From Oceanobacillus neutriphilus (GTDB lineage Bacteria > Bacillota > Bacilli > Bacillales > Amphibacillaceae), in the NCBI RefSeq assembly GCF_014645515.1, contig NZ_BMLW01000006.1:62001-126000 (forward strand): a DNA stretch of 64,000 nt. Direction: 5' to 3'. The notes beneath the pieces were generated by a model. It worked only from the letters and a program-made list of their open reading frames with translations, was not told the origin of the DNA and ran no database searches. A program made the translations under genes and the position numbers. Positions 11,031-23,148 of this stretch are shown in pieces. Numbering within the stretch: position 1 is the stretch's first letter; every line of letters begins with the position of its first letter.

Positions 11031-12962
11031 CTATTCCAAAAAATATGCCCCAGATCCCATCAGCTCAACCAATCGGTCAATAAATACTTCCCGATTTTTA
11101 GCCCCGGCCAGGTAATTCACATGATAAGATTCGGCAACCAGCTCAATAATACGAGGAAAGATCTGATTAAACATTTGTGTATCCTGTTTATTTACTGCCA
11201 ATCCGATAACTAATTTTACTTCATTGCTGTCCCAATCGACTGGTGCGTCTGGTATCAATATCATTAAACCTGTCTTATCCGCCTCATACTTCATTGTGTG
11301 TGGAATAGCCACTCCACTTGGATAAGAAGTAGCGGAAATTTTTTCTCTCTGATTTAATTTTTCCAAATAATCGACTGGTACATAACTATTTTGCTGAAAT
11401 ACATCAGAGATTATCTGCATCATTTGTTTCTTTGATAACGTTTCCTGTAAATGGATTAAAAATTCCTCTTTAATAAGCTCCGGAATTTTCTTTTTTATAA
11501 AGCGGACATATTTGTGATGCTTGATTTCTTCAATTTGTCTTCGGATTAATGCGATATCATGCTTTGTTATAAATTCATGTATACTCACGATTTCTGCATT
11601 AATCGTGGCAAAGGCATTCTCTACCTGGTTAGCATCCAGTGTTGTAATAATGCATTCTGGTGAAAGAAGTGCATTAATCTCACTGATATCTTCATAAACT
11701 CCTACCACTTCCAGATCATCCTCAAAATTTCTTTCAATAATCTGTTGAATATCTGTCTGCTGTGATAGATAAGCAGGAGTAATAATAATCGTTTTAATTT
11801 TTTGCTCTTCTTCCGGCTGACTATTCAGGTAAGAGCCGATATGCAGGGCGAGAAATGCAATCTCATCATCATTAATTTCAACATCCAGATCATTGGCTAA
11901 GACGGATGCCAGATAGACTGCGATATCAAAGATAATCGGATACTTGATTCGTATATTCAGAACGCTTAAGTTTCTTGTATATTTATTTTGTAATAAACGG
12001 TTATAGAGATTTTGAATATGGATAAGCAGCCGATTTCTAAATGAATCGTTCTCAAAATCAACCATATAAACGCCGCTTATTTCCTGAATAGCATGATCTA
12101 AAGCTTTCGCGATATTATTACTGGTATAGTTATTTACCAGTGTCTTATCCGGGTTGGATTGTCCGTCAAATAAGATAGAGAGTTCGTCCTTATCTGCTTG
12201 AGAAAGGCGGATCTGATGATTTTCGTACAGCCGCTCCGCTATTTCTTCTACCACCTGAAAGCTGACAGCAGTCCGGTCTTCAACTTGATAAGAGCTCTTC
12301 TCTAATTGTTCATCGTCTGAAGCGCGATCTACAGCTATCGCTAAATGCAGAATAAAATTTTTGAAAAAATACGTATTGGGATGGATATCATATTTTTCAA
12401 AGCTTTCTTTACTTAATTTCATTAACGCTTGCAGGGAGATATCCCCTAAAAACATCTGGATTTCCTGCTCTAAAGAGGTGCTGGTCGGTTTCGAATAATC
12501 GATTAAATCAATCATCAGCTTTCTGCGGTTCTTTTCAGTTCCTTTTAACAAATACCGATGGTGCTGCTGAGTAATCTGCAGCCCATGCTTATTTACTAAC
12601 TGATTAAGCTGAGCCATATCCGACCGTATCGTTGCATCAGAAACGTATAACGTATCTGCTAAATCAAATAAATCCAAACCGCGGTCAGACCTTTTAATCA
12701 GGCGCCTCAATATATAAAAACGTCTGCTCTCAGCATGACTCGCAGTGTTCGTGTCTTTATGAACCAGTTTGTTTTCTTCTTCGATGCGATAGCCCGCTCT
12801 GCTGGACTCAATCAGATTCGGATGCTTTTCATTGATTGCTTTCACATAATTCCGGACCGTACGATCACTGACACTTAAAGCCTCTGCCAATGTTTTAGAA
12901 GATACATACTGTTCTCCTGCCTGTTTTCTTAAATAGTCTAAGAGCATTTCTGTGTTGTTCAT
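11031..12962 (-). CDS. licR: LicR-type PRD regulator with PTS domains
   Basis: Activator/antiterminator-family regulator of about 643 residues: helix-turn-helix domains (about 5-60 and 85-150), two PRD modules (about 195-400, with His in LHLAIA, IHIQNL and ALHIGS), an EIIB-like domain (about 405-490) and a C-terminal EIIA domain with the phospho-His in GVAIPHT. The usual Cys of the EIIB-like loop is not seen; the strand reads IIITPAYLS. AAGGA spacing favours ATG 12962 over 12971. It follows the GH1 gene across a terminator and should control this lichenan/cellobiose-type operon in response to its permease, as LicR does in B. subtilis. Confidence 0.85.
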   Translation of the reverse strand: MNNTEMLLDYLRKQAGEQYVSSKTLAEALSVSDRTVRNYVKAINEKHPNLIESSRAGYRIEEENKLVHKDTNTASHAESRRFYILRRLIKRSDRGLDLFDLADTLYVSDATIRSDMAQLNQLVNKHGLQITQQHHRYLLKGTEKNRRKLMIDLIDYSKPTSTSLEQEIQMFLGDISLQALMKLSKESFEKYDIHPNTYFFKNFILHLAIAVDRASDDEQLEKSSYQVEDRTAVSFQVVEEIAERLYENHQIRLSQADKDELSILFDGQSNPDKTLVNNYTSNNIAKALDHAIQEISGVYMVDFENDSFRNRLLIHIQNLYNRLLQNKYTRNLSVLNIRIKYPIIFDIAVYLASVLANDLDVEINDDEIAFLALHIGSYLNSQPEEEQKIKTIIITPAYLSQQTDIQQIIERNFEDDLEVVGVYEDISEINALLSPECIITTLDANQVENAFATINAEIVSIHEFITKHDIALIRRQIEEIKHHKYVRFIKKKIPELIKEEFLIHLQETLSKKQMMQIISDVFQQNSYVPVDYLEKLNQREKISATSYPSGVAIPHTMKYEADKTGLMILIPDAPVDWDSNEVKLVIGLAVNKQDTQMFNQIFPRIIELVAESYHVNYLAGAKNREVFIDRLVELMGSGAYFLE

Positions 12963-12982
12963 AATAATCATTCCTTATAGAG

Positions 12983-13011
12983 AAAAAAGGGGTGTCAGCC
13001 ACCCCTTTTTT
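12983..13011 (-). terminator. Terminator between the GH1 gene and licR
   Basis: Arms AAAAAAGGGGTG (12983-12994) and CACCCCTTTTTT (13000-13011) with a 5-nt loop. It follows the GH1 stop closely, so licR expression is reduced or has its own start. Confidence 0.85.
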
Positions 13012-13021
13012 CTATTACTGC

Positions 13022-15726
<2,705 letters not shown>

Positions 15727-15731
15727 TTGTT

Positions 15732-16058
15732 TCACCCCTTCAGTTCTTTATATAGTTTAATCATTTCCTGCATCATATTTATTTCTGTCTTTACTGTCAT
15801 TAAGGTATCCTGTGCGTGACCAAACAATGGCGAGTATGGAATATCAATTCCTTCTGCTTCTTTTTGCAGCATATTTGTTTGCGCCTGATGAGCAGTTCCT
15901 ACTTCGTCATTTGCCTCTTTGATTAATCGATATGCTTCCTCAAAATTAGCTTCTGAAGCTTTATTCACTGCTTGAAATACCAATTCGCGCGCATTTCCTG
16001 CATGAAGAATCACCTGCATGGAAATGGATACTAATTCGTCTTTGGTTACTTCCTCCAT
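15732..16058 (-). CDS. licA: PTS EIIA, lactose/cellobiose family
   Basis: Small cytoplasmic phosphocarrier (about 108 residues, helical) with the active His in PLFGHAQDTL (His81 counted from ATG 16058). A TTG start at 16076 is open but would overlap the EIIB gene; ATG 16058, two bases after the EIIB stop, is preferred. It passes phosphate from HPr to the EIIB. Confidence 0.9.
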   Translation of the reverse strand: MEEVTKDELVSISMQVILHAGNARELVFQAVNKASEANFEEAYRLIKEANDEVGTAHQAQTNMLQKEAEGIDIPYSPLFGHAQDTLMTVKTEINMMQEMIKLYKELKG

Positions 16059-16059
16059 T

Positions 16060-16377
16060 TTACTCGCCGCCTTCAAGATAATCTTTTGCTACCTTAACCA
16101 GTCCCTTACCATCCAGGGCACCGTAAACCCGCTGCGGGATAATTCCTGCTTTAACTCCTGCTTCCTCACAGGCTCCCTGCACTTCTTCAATCATATATTT
16201 TAAATGCGGTGCCACTAATAATAAGTCAATTTCATTTAAGTGGTTATGCACCTCAGACTCACTTTTCGCTTTGAATTCGATATCTGCTTTCTCTTTCTTC
16301 GCAGCTTTTCTTGCCGCCGCAGCCATAAATCCAGAAGATGCTCCTGCTCCACAGATTAATAATACTTTTTTAGCCAT
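16060..16377 (-). CDS. licB: PTS EIIB, lactose/cellobiose family
   Basis: Cytoplasmic phosphocarrier of 105 residues with the phospho-Cys in LICGAGASSG (Cys9). The frame is open from 16407, but AAAGGGGAAG points to ATG 16377. First gene of the B-A-C-GH1 operon, with a good cre candidate upstream. Confidence 0.92.
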   Translation of the reverse strand: MAKKVLLICGAGASSGFMAAAARKAAKKEKADIEFKAKSESEVHNHLNEIDLLLVAPHLKYMIEEVQGACEEAGVKAGIIPQRVYGALDGKGLVKVAKDYLEGGE

Positions 16378-16420
16378 AATCAACTTCCCCTTTCTTTTAT
16401 AGTTCAAGTTTATCAGCGAA

Positions 16421-16434
16421 GGGAAGCGATTACA
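16421..16434 (-). promoter_or_regulatory. cre site before the lic-type operon
   Basis: On the minus strand TGTAATCGCTTCCC matches the 14-nt CcpA consensus at all but two constrained positions. It lies about 45 bp before the EIIB start and upstream of a TATAAA box, so binding would block transcription during growth on preferred sugars. Confidence 0.6.
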
Positions 16435-16514
16435 TTTAAATCTATTTCCTCGTATTAGGAAGGGTGTTTAAACTAGAAAGCAGAAGCATATACAACCATG
16501 TTTTCTGACAAATC

Positions 16515-16563
16515 AAAATGAGGCACATTCTGCTTCACTAACAAGCAGAATGTGCCTCATTTT
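16515..16563 (-). terminator. Terminator of the EIICB-nagB pair
   Basis: Perfect 21-bp arms 16515-16535 and 16543-16563 with a 7-nt loop and A/T ends. It lies just downstream of nagB on the minus strand. Confidence 0.9.
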
Positions 16564-16589
16564 ATTTTAATGTCAATTATCTTTTCAAT

Positions 16590-17351
16590 CTAAATTGATT
16601 TTCCTTTTTTCGTCTCTTCATTCAGTAAAGAAGCCGCTTCCTCATCAATAATAACAATGACATTATCCTTATCTCTGAGCGCAGTAGCAGGACAATCAGT
16701 AGAAATCTCCCCTTCAAGAAGGTTTTTCACCGCTTCACTTTTACGCTTTCCAGAAACAAGCAGGATAACTTTCTCCGCTTCCAGAATCTCGGTGAAACCC
16801 AATGTTATCATTTCTGTCGGAGCTTGATCTCTTTCAATATTGTATTCTCTCATTGTACTTTCAATGGTAGAATCATCATGCTCTGCCAGGAAAATAGTCG
16901 AATCAAAAGGTGTTCCAGGTTCATTCGCTCCAATATGTCCATTAGTCCCCAATCCGAGCACCTGAACATCTCTGGAATACGTATTTAACACTTCTTTATA
17001 TCTATTGATTTCTTCCTCTTTATTATCAGCTTCTCCATTAATTAAAAAGATCTCTTTCGGCTGTGTGTTAATTTTGTTATAAAAGTTTTCATACATAAAA
17101 GTGTTTACTGTATAAACAGCGTCCTTAGGACCAATATATTCATCCAGATTCATCATAACCGTATGACTGATATCCAGCCCGTTATTTACTCCTTCTACAA
17201 GCAAAGTAAACAATCCTCTTGGTGAACCGCCTGTCGTCATTGATATTACCGGCTGTTCCTTTGTTTCAATAACATCTTTAATAATTTCATACCCTTTTTC
17301 CGACATTTCCTCATAGTTTTTCACAAAAATAGTTTTCATCATTTTTATCAT
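16590..17351 (-). CDS. nagB: Glucosamine-6-phosphate deaminase
   Basis: Cytoplasmic enzyme that converts glucosamine-6-phosphate to fructose-6-phosphate and ammonia. MTTGGSPRGLF binds phosphate, NLDEYIG carries the catalytic Asp, and LGTNGHIGANEPG is the second active-site loop, here with Asn where E. coli NagB has Asp, as I recall is usual in Bacillus. 253 residues is the normal length. Three Met codons lie close together (17351, 17342, 17339); the ribosome binding site is weak, and a strong AAGGAGGG sits too far upstream. Paired with an EIICB gene, like gamP-gamA of B. subtilis. Confidence 0.92.
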   Translation of the reverse strand: MIKMMKTIFVKNYEEMSEKGYEIIKDVIETKEQPVISMTTGGSPRGLFTLLVEGVNNGLDISHTVMMNLDEYIGPKDAVYTVNTFMYENFYNKINTQPKEIFLINGEADNKEEEINRYKEVLNTYSRDVQVLGLGTNGHIGANEPGTPFDSTIFLAEHDDSTIESTMREYNIERDQAPTEMITLGFTEILEAEKVILLVSGKRKSEAVKNLLEGEISTDCPATALRDKDNVIVIIDEEAASLLNEETKKGKSI

Positions 17352-17370
17352 TAAAACAACCTTGTTTTAA
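17351..17370. promoter_or_regulatory. Perfect dyad at the nagB start
   Basis: TTAAAACAA-N2-TTGTTTTAA, 9-bp arms, ends at the nagB start codon on the minus strand, between it and the AAGGAGGG box. It could be a DNA operator or an mRNA hairpin that lowers nagB translation. Confidence 0.45.
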
Positions 17371-17408
17371 TGAACGTCCCTCCTTCGTTGTAATCCTTTT
17401 TATATCGA

Positions 17409-19004
17409 TTATTTCTTTACTTCCTGTTTCAAGGCTCGTGCAGCCTGTTCAACTTTGCCTCCATACACAACCTGAATATTCTTTTGATCAATTTTAACGA
17501 TTCCCATAGAACCTGTTTCTTTTAATAAAGCTTCATTAACAATGGAAGTATCATTTAGTACTAATCGTAATCGGGAAATACAATTATCGATCTCAACAAT
17601 ATTTTCTTTTCCTCCAAGCGCAGTCATAATTTGTGCCCCTAGATTATCTCCATTTTTTGTTGAAGCCTCCGGTTTTGTATCTTCAGTTGTTTCTTCCGAA
17701 TCTGATGCCCTTCCTGGAGTCTTGACATCCATCTTTTCAATAACGAATTTGAACACAAAGTAATAAGCAACAGCGTAGAAAATACCGACAAGCACAATTA
17801 AATACCATCTCGTATAGGTTCCTTGTAAAATACCGAAAATCGTTAAATCAATCAAGCCTCCGCCAGCATTCCCAACAGCAACACCCATTACTGTCATCAG
17901 GAAGAATGAGAGACCGGCCATAAATGCATGAAACACCCATAAAACTGGTGAAATAAAGATAAAAGCAAACTCAATCGGCTCTGTAATACCTGTCAGAAAA
18001 GCTGTTAATGCTGCAGCAAGAAGCATTCCTTTTACCTTTGGACGATTTTTTAAATAAGCTGTTTTATACATTGCATAACATGCCGCAGGGAGACCAAATA
18101 CCATAAAAGCATGGGTTCCTTGTGTTAAGAAGCGCGTTGCAGCTCTTAATGTTTCCATATCCGGCTGTGCAGAAGCAAGTGATGCGTTAAATATAGATAA
18201 TGCCCCGGATACAGTCTGTCCGTCTACAACCGCCGTACCGCCAATTGGAGTGAACCGGATTAATTGGTTTAAAACATGGTGCAGCCCTGTAGGAATAAGC
18301 AATCTCTCGGAAAAGCCGTATAAAAATGTTCCAATTGCACCCGACCGCCCGATTAATCCGCCTAAACCATTGATAGCCGTATTAAAGTATGGCCAGATTA
18401 AATAAGCAGCGAATGAAATAAATGGAATCGTTACAATAATCATAATCGGAACAAAACGGTTACCGCTAAAAAAGCTGAAAGCAGTAGGCAATTGTTTCGT
18501 ATGGTATCGATTATGAATAAAAGCAGTCCATAAACCAACAAGAATACCTCCAAAAACGCCCATCCGATAGGTAAATACACCAAGCATTAATTCATAAGCG
18601 TTTGATATTTCCACTGCCCGAACCTGATTCATACCTTCTTGTAATAGGTGTTCAACAGATGTTGTTTCTGCTGTCAGGCCATTCAGCTTCAAGAAATAGC
18701 CAATAACAACATGGAAAATTACAAATGCAATGACTACAGAAAAACCAGCTATCTCTTTATCTTCTCTTGCCATTCCAGTAGCTACAGAAATAGCAAATAA
18801 AATTGGCAGCAGCGCAAACATCATGGAAACAATCGCCTGAACCCCGCCAATAATGTTTTGAATGATGGCAGCGTTAGCAAAAGTCTCACCAACAAGTGAT
18901 GGATTTTGCAAAATGGAAACGATACCTAATAATAATCCTGAAGCAATAATAATGGATAAAGGACCCATTAATGTCTTTCCAAACTTTTGAATCTTTGTTC
19001 TCAC
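17409..19004 (-). CDS. PTS EIICB, probable amino-sugar permease
   Basis: Membrane permease of 531 residues: EIIC domain about 1-425 (starts IQKFGKTLMGPLSIIIASGLL; ITEPIEFAFIF loop) and EIIB domain at the end with DNCISRLRL (Cys475). No EIIA domain. GTG start with GGAGGTG ribosome binding site. The downstream nagB suggests glucosamine or N-acetylglucosamine, but no nagA deacetylase is present, which favours glucosamine (inference). Confidence 0.86.
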   Translation of the reverse strand: MRTKIQKFGKTLMGPLSIIIASGLLLGIVSILQNPSLVGETFANAAIIQNIIGGVQAIVSMMFALLPILFAISVATGMAREDKEIAGFSVVIAFVIFHVVIGYFLKLNGLTAETTSVEHLLQEGMNQVRAVEISNAYELMLGVFTYRMGVFGGILVGLWTAFIHNRYHTKQLPTAFSFFSGNRFVPIMIIVTIPFISFAAYLIWPYFNTAINGLGGLIGRSGAIGTFLYGFSERLLIPTGLHHVLNQLIRFTPIGGTAVVDGQTVSGALSIFNASLASAQPDMETLRAATRFLTQGTHAFMVFGLPAACYAMYKTAYLKNRPKVKGMLLAAALTAFLTGITEPIEFAFIFISPVLWVFHAFMAGLSFFLMTVMGVAVGNAGGGLIDLTIFGILQGTYTRWYLIVLVGIFYAVAYYFVFKFVIEKMDVKTPGRASDSEETTEDTKPEASTKNGDNLGAQIMTALGGKENIVEIDNCISRLRLVLNDTSIVNEALLKETGSMGIVKIDQKNIQVVYGGKVEQAARALKQEVKK

Positions 19005-19065
19005 ATTCTACACCTCCGTTTATCTGGCTGGCACTTATAAAATCATATTATCTATTTTAATTGAT

Positions 19066-19078
19066 TTAACTTAGTTAA
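19066..19078. promoter_or_regulatory. Palindrome before the EIICB-nagB pair
   Basis: TTAACTTAGTTAA is a perfect 13-bp palindrome about 60 bp before the EIICB start, in the promoter region. Possible operator. Confidence 0.35.
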
Positions 19079-19535
19079 CCGCCTCCAAATAAGTTGTTAA
19101 TTTGTATAATATCTTCTCTAGAGAAACTGCGCTTACAGAAAGCCTTTTCATCGCGATTCAAGAGTGATTGTATCACCGTCGAATGACCTGAACAATATCC
19201 TTTTCCCTTTTTAAATTCATAACCTGTTTCTGATTTTTCATTCAAATTCGGATTAAATATTCAGGTAACATTAAAAAGCTGTTTCAAGATGCAAGAAAGA
19301 CTGTCTGGACACCGATTAAAAAGGGTAGAGAAGAGAAATTAATCCAGTCAACAATATGTTATCCTAAGGATTTTTTGTAAACTCAAAACCGAAAATAAAT
19401 CCTTGAATCAGCTTTTCAAATAGGAATTCACCATAAAGAAGGCTGTTATATCAATATTTACACCTATCGTATATTTCTTCCGGTGATAAATGATTATTCA
19501 AAATGTGATTACTCAATCTACTTCTCTTCCAAATA
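19079..19535. other. Gap between the EIICB gene and the amidohydrolase
   Basis: No intact gene. On the plus strand a short open stretch of about 48 codons (roughly 19232-19380) ends with KKGREEKLIQSTICYPKDFL and a TAA and could be a coding relic of an unidentified gene; no start is present. The rest is AT-rich and featureless. Confidence 0.35.
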
Positions 19536-19564
19536 TTGTACTGTCTTTTTTCTAGTGATACGAT
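19536..19564 (+). promoter_or_regulatory. SigA-type promoter of the amidohydrolase
   Basis: TTGTAC (19536-19541), 17-nt spacer, TACGAT (19559-19564). A small dyad TAGTG-N6-CACTA follows, and an AAGGAGAAG ribosome binding site precedes the ATG. Confidence 0.55.
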
Positions 19565-19610
19565 TAGCGCGGATATAGTGATATTACACTAATTACAAGG
19601 AGAAGATACG

Positions 19611-20867
19611 ATGAAAGTAAATTTGGATAGAATCATAAAAGATATCGAGACATTAGCTGCTTTTACCTCTACACCAGGTGAAGGAGTTACACGCTCTTCC
19701 TATTCAAAAGAAGATCAGATGGCAAAAGACTATTTAAAAAATGAAATGGAGAAGATCGGACTGAACGTATGGGAAGATGGATTTTCCACACTTTTTGGAC
19801 GCAGAGAGGGGAAAAATCCAAATGCTCCAGTCATTATGATTGGTTCTCACTATGATTCTGTTGTTAACGGAGGGGCATTTGACGGAACAGCAGGTACCAT
19901 AGCTGCATTAGAGGTTTTACGTGTTTTTCACGAAAACAATATCGAAAATGAATTTCCGATTGAAATGATTGCTATGAATGCTGAAGAAGGAGAAACATTT
20001 GGTCCAAGTACAGGTGTCTCCAATTCCAGAGCACTTGTTGGCACATTAACAGAAAAAGAATTGGATACAGTTACAAATAGACATGGTCAAACCAAGCGGG
20101 AAGCAATGAAAGAATACGGTTTGATTCCAGATTTAAAAAGCGCAAAACGAGACAAGGAGTCCATTAGAAATTTTATAGAATTGCATATTGAACAAGGGCC
20201 AGTCCTTGATAACACCAATACAGGAATTGGACTTATTGAATATATTCCGGGGATAGGAAGATACAAGGTCAATTTCCACGGAGAGGTTGCAGATTCCACT
20301 GCACCAATGGCAAACCGAAAAGATGCTCTGCTTGCAGCATCACAATTTATTACAGCTGTAAATCAGATTATCGAATCCTTAGGAGAAGGCATTACCGGAA
20401 TGGTGGGCGAATTAGATATCTCACCTAATTCCCATCAATTTGTTCCCGATTTTGTGCAGGCAAAAGTGGAGGTCAGAACCTTTGATGTCGACACGCTTCA
20501 AGATATAAACTTACGAGATCAATTAATAGTAGCATTAGATGATATTACTGAGCGGACAAATGTAGAAACTGAATTAATTGAAATGGCCAGAATCGGCTAT
20601 AGTAATCCTACACCGCCAAGTATTATGCTGAAAGAAAACGTAGAGATTATGAAAAGGATATGCGAAGAACTGCATTATAAATATACTATTATTAATAATG
20701 GTACAGGGCATGATGCCATGATGATGGCTGATTTTGTTCCAACGAATATGATTTATGTTCCAAGTAAAGATGGCATTTCCCATCACCCAGATGAATGGAC
20801 AGATTATGAGGACTTGGAGAAAGGTATCAATGTCATGCTTCATTTAGTAATGGAGATATGTAAATAA
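19611..20867 (+). CDS. M20 Zn-dependent amidase (allantoate/N-carbamoyl-amino-acid hydrolase type)
   Basis: Cytoplasmic metalloenzyme of 418 residues. Ligand motifs of the family are present: GSHYDSV, GAFDGTAG, NAEEGETFG, ELHIEQGP and the C-terminal SHHPDEWT. Closest in pattern to allantoate amidohydrolases and N-carbamoyl-L-amino-acid hydrolases. It has its own promoter and a terminator, and faces an RpiR gene that may regulate it. No purine-degradation genes are nearby, so the exact substrate is open. Confidence 0.85.
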   Translation: MKVNLDRIIKDIETLAAFTSTPGEGVTRSSYSKEDQMAKDYLKNEMEKIGLNVWEDGFSTLFGRREGKNPNAPVIMIGSHYDSVVNGGAFDGTAGTIAALEVLRVFHENNIENEFPIEMIAMNAEEGETFGPSTGVSNSRALVGTLTEKELDTVTNRHGQTKREAMKEYGLIPDLKSAKRDKESIRNFIELHIEQGPVLDNTNTGIGLIEYIPGIGRYKVNFHGEVADSTAPMANRKDALLAASQFITAVNQIIESLGEGITGMVGELDISPNSHQFVPDFVQAKVEVRTFDVDTLQDINLRDQLIVALDDITERTNVETELIEMARIGYSNPTPPSIMLKENVEIMKRICEELHYKYTIINNGTGHDAMMMADFVPTNMIYVPSKDGISHHPDEWTDYEDLEKGINVMLHLVMEICK

Positions 20868-20891
20868 CTCTAAAATGTGATAGATTAATTA

Positions 20892-20936
20892 TGCTTATGC
20901 GGAAGAGAAATTTTTTCCAGCATAAGCATCTTTTCT
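20892..20936. terminator. Bidirectional terminator
   Basis: Arms TGCTTATGC (20892-20900) and GCATAAGCA (20920-20928), extended inward by GGAA/TTCC, followed by TCTTTTCTA on the plus strand. It separates the convergent amidase and RpiR genes. Confidence 0.75.
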
Positions 20937-20952
20937 ATACAGCAGGGTTGAT

Positions 20953-21723
20953 TTAAGCTTTCATATAATTTGTAAACCCTTCGTACAGCAAGCTGAGAAT
21001 AAGGTTTAATGTGCAAAAGGATGAATCATTCAGCTGATTGACTTTATTGATATTAGAAACCTGGTAGTATAAGTTATAATCAGCAGTATAGGCTAATTCA
21101 TTCCTTGAAAATACAGTAACAGAAATCATAGGCACATTTTTCACTGCTATATTTCTAATCATAGAATCAATAGACTTCATATTTCCGGAAAGGGATACGA
21201 CCAATATTAAATCATCTGAATTGATTGTCTTCGAGAGCAGCTCCAGCTCCGTTTTGCTTGGAATAATATTAAGATATATGTTGTGATTCCATAGACATCT
21301 TGAGAACTCTTTTAACATTAAGTCCTGCCCATACCCTGTTCCATAAGCAAAGATGCGCTTTGCATTAAATATAAGCCGGTATATCTCCTCTAAACTCTTA
21401 TCCTCCTCAAAAAGTTTAATCGTTTCTGTAACATCTTTTAGTAAATTAGAGCTGTTAAAATAATGATTATTGCTTTGTACATTTGCTTTATTCATTCGCT
21501 CTGCCTCTTCTTTTAAGAAGTAGCGAAATTCACTGTAGCCATAAAAGCCAAGTTTTTTAGTCGTCCGTATAACCGTAGAAGAGGAAACATTGCAGTACTT
21601 TGCGACCTCTGTGACAGTTTTATCCTTACATAAATCAATATTCTGGCTGATAAAACTGACGACATGTAAATCATTATCATTTAATTCTTCATAATGTTTA
21701 TTAATAAGTGCCTCCAGATTCAT
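20953..21723 (-). CDS. RpiR-family regulator (GlvR-like)
   Basis: 256 residues from ATG 21723, which has AAGGAGAG at the right distance; an upstream Met at 21759 lacks one. Helix-turn-helix at about 1-75 (CNVSSSTVIRTTKKLGF) and SIS domain at about 110-240. Its layout and sequence pattern are close to the MalR of this window. Target probably one of the adjacent hydrolase genes or the amino-sugar PTS (inference). Confidence 0.8.
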   Translation of the reverse strand: MNLEALINKHYEELNDNDLHVVSFISQNIDLCKDKTVTEVAKYCNVSSSTVIRTTKKLGFYGYSEFRYFLKEEAERMNKANVQSNNHYFNSSNLLKDVTETIKLFEEDKSLEEIYRLIFNAKRIFAYGTGYGQDLMLKEFSRCLWNHNIYLNIIPSKTELELLSKTINSDDLILVVSLSGNMKSIDSMIRNIAVKNVPMISVTVFSRNELAYTADYNLYYQVSNINKVNQLNDSSFCTLNLILSLLYEGFTNYMKA

Positions 21724-21908
21724 TTGCTGTCTCTCCTTAACGTATGCTTTATTAACCAAGCAGCACTATCTGTTTAAAAAAATGGAATCGCTTTTCTTTT
21801 GAATAGTATAACACAATCTTTTTCCGTAAAAAGCAGCTAATACACACCATAATTTATACATTTATAGACGATGAAGAAATAGTAACTATAATAAACTATT
21901 AACAATGA

Positions 21909-21945
21909 TAAAAACACTCAGAAACGGCTTCAACCAATCTGAGTG
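21909..21945 (-). terminator. Terminator of the M20 aminoacylase gene
   Basis: Arms CACTCAGA (21915-21922) and TCTGAGTG (21938-21945); minus-strand tail TTTTTATC. Confidence 0.75.
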
Positions 21946-21963
21946 CTTCTATCATTAATTTAT

Positions 21964-23148
21964 CTATTTATTTTTAGCCATATAATCTAACACCGCTGTC
22001 CCCATCACCTTAGCCGCAATAAGCAGACCTCTCTCATCAACATCAAACTTAGGATGGTGATGCGGATAAGATTGCTTGTCTGTAACCTCTGCCCCTGTAA
22101 AGAAAAATGTACCCTTCACATGCTGGAGATAATAAGAAAAGTCCTCTCCTCCCATGATTTTCGGTGATTCTGTTACCTCTTCAACTCCCGGTACTTCCTT
22201 CGCCAATTCGGCAACAAAGGCTGTTTCCTCTGCATGATTGACAAGAGCCGGATAACCTCTATGGTAATTTAAAACACCTTCCGCGCCAGATAATGCGCAG
22301 GTAGAAGAAACAATTGTCTGCATCTCATTTTCAATCAAATCCTGTACTTCTTTATCAAAAGTACGGACAGTTCCTTTTAAGAGTGCTGTGTCAGCTATCA
22401 CATTATTCGCATTCTTCGCTTCAAAGGATCCGATAGAAACAACTGCCAAATCTAATGGATCTACTCTTCTGCTGACTATTTGCTGCAAATTATTTACTAG
22501 CTGACTTCCTATTAAAATACTATCCTTTGTCTGGTGAGGTGAAGCTCCATGCCCGCCCTTACCTTGAATATGAATATCAAAGAAATCTGCAGCCGCCTGA
22601 AGAGGACCTACCCGGTAACGGATTTCTCCAAGGGGAACCTGAGCTTGTAAATGCGTACCAAAAATGACATCGACACCATCTAAGCAGCCATCTTCAATCA
22701 TTGATCTTGCACCACCCGGGATCATTTCCTCTGCATGCTGATGAATAAACACAACCGTCCCTGCAAAATCTTCTTTCATTCCATTTAATACCTTTGCTAA
22801 GCCCAGCAGTGTCGCTGTATGGCCGTCATGTCCACAGGCGTGCATAACCCCTTGATTCTCAGATTGGAAAGGAAGATCCGTTTCTTCCTGAATAGGTAAA
22901 GCATCAAAGTCGGCCCGCAGTGCTACAGTAGGACCTGGATTTGCTCCCTCTAAATAGGCTACAACGCCATTTCCTCCTACATTGGTTCGTACCCGGTGTC
23001 CCAGTTTTTCGTGGTATGCTGCGATATATTCCGGGGTCTTCACCTCTTGGAAAGATAATTCCGGATGTTGATGCAGATACCTTCTCATAGCAACAATTTC
23101 TTCATAGGTATCATCTAAGTTTTTATACAATAAGCCCTTTTCTTCCAT
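21964..23148 (-). CDS. M20D family amidohydrolase (N-acyl-amino-acid deacylase type)
   Basis: 394 residues. HACGHDGHTATLLG, HQHAEEMIPGGA and the C-terminal MGGEDFSYYL are the metal-binding and catalytic motifs of the hippurate/IAA-amino-acid hydrolase group. It removes acyl groups from N-acyl amino acids in the cytoplasm. Single gene with a CGGAGGTAGGAG ribosome binding site and its own terminator. The acyl group and amino acid cannot be told from sequence. Confidence 0.87.
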   Translation of the reverse strand: MEEKGLLYKNLDDTYEEIVAMRRYLHQHPELSFQEVKTPEYIAAYHEKLGHRVRTNVGGNGVVAYLEGANPGPTVALRADFDALPIQEETDLPFQSENQGVMHACGHDGHTATLLGLAKVLNGMKEDFAGTVVFIHQHAEEMIPGGARSMIEDGCLDGVDVIFGTHLQAQVPLGEIRYRVGPLQAAADFFDIHIQGKGGHGASPHQTKDSILIGSQLVNNLQQIVSRRVDPLDLAVVSIGSFEAKNANNVIADTALLKGTVRTFDKEVQDLIENEMQTIVSSTCALSGAEGVLNYHRGYPALVNHAEETAFVAELAKEVPGVEEVTESPKIMGGEDFSYYLQHVKGTFFFTGAEVTDKQSYPHHHPKFDVDERGLLIAAKVMGTAVLDYMAKNK

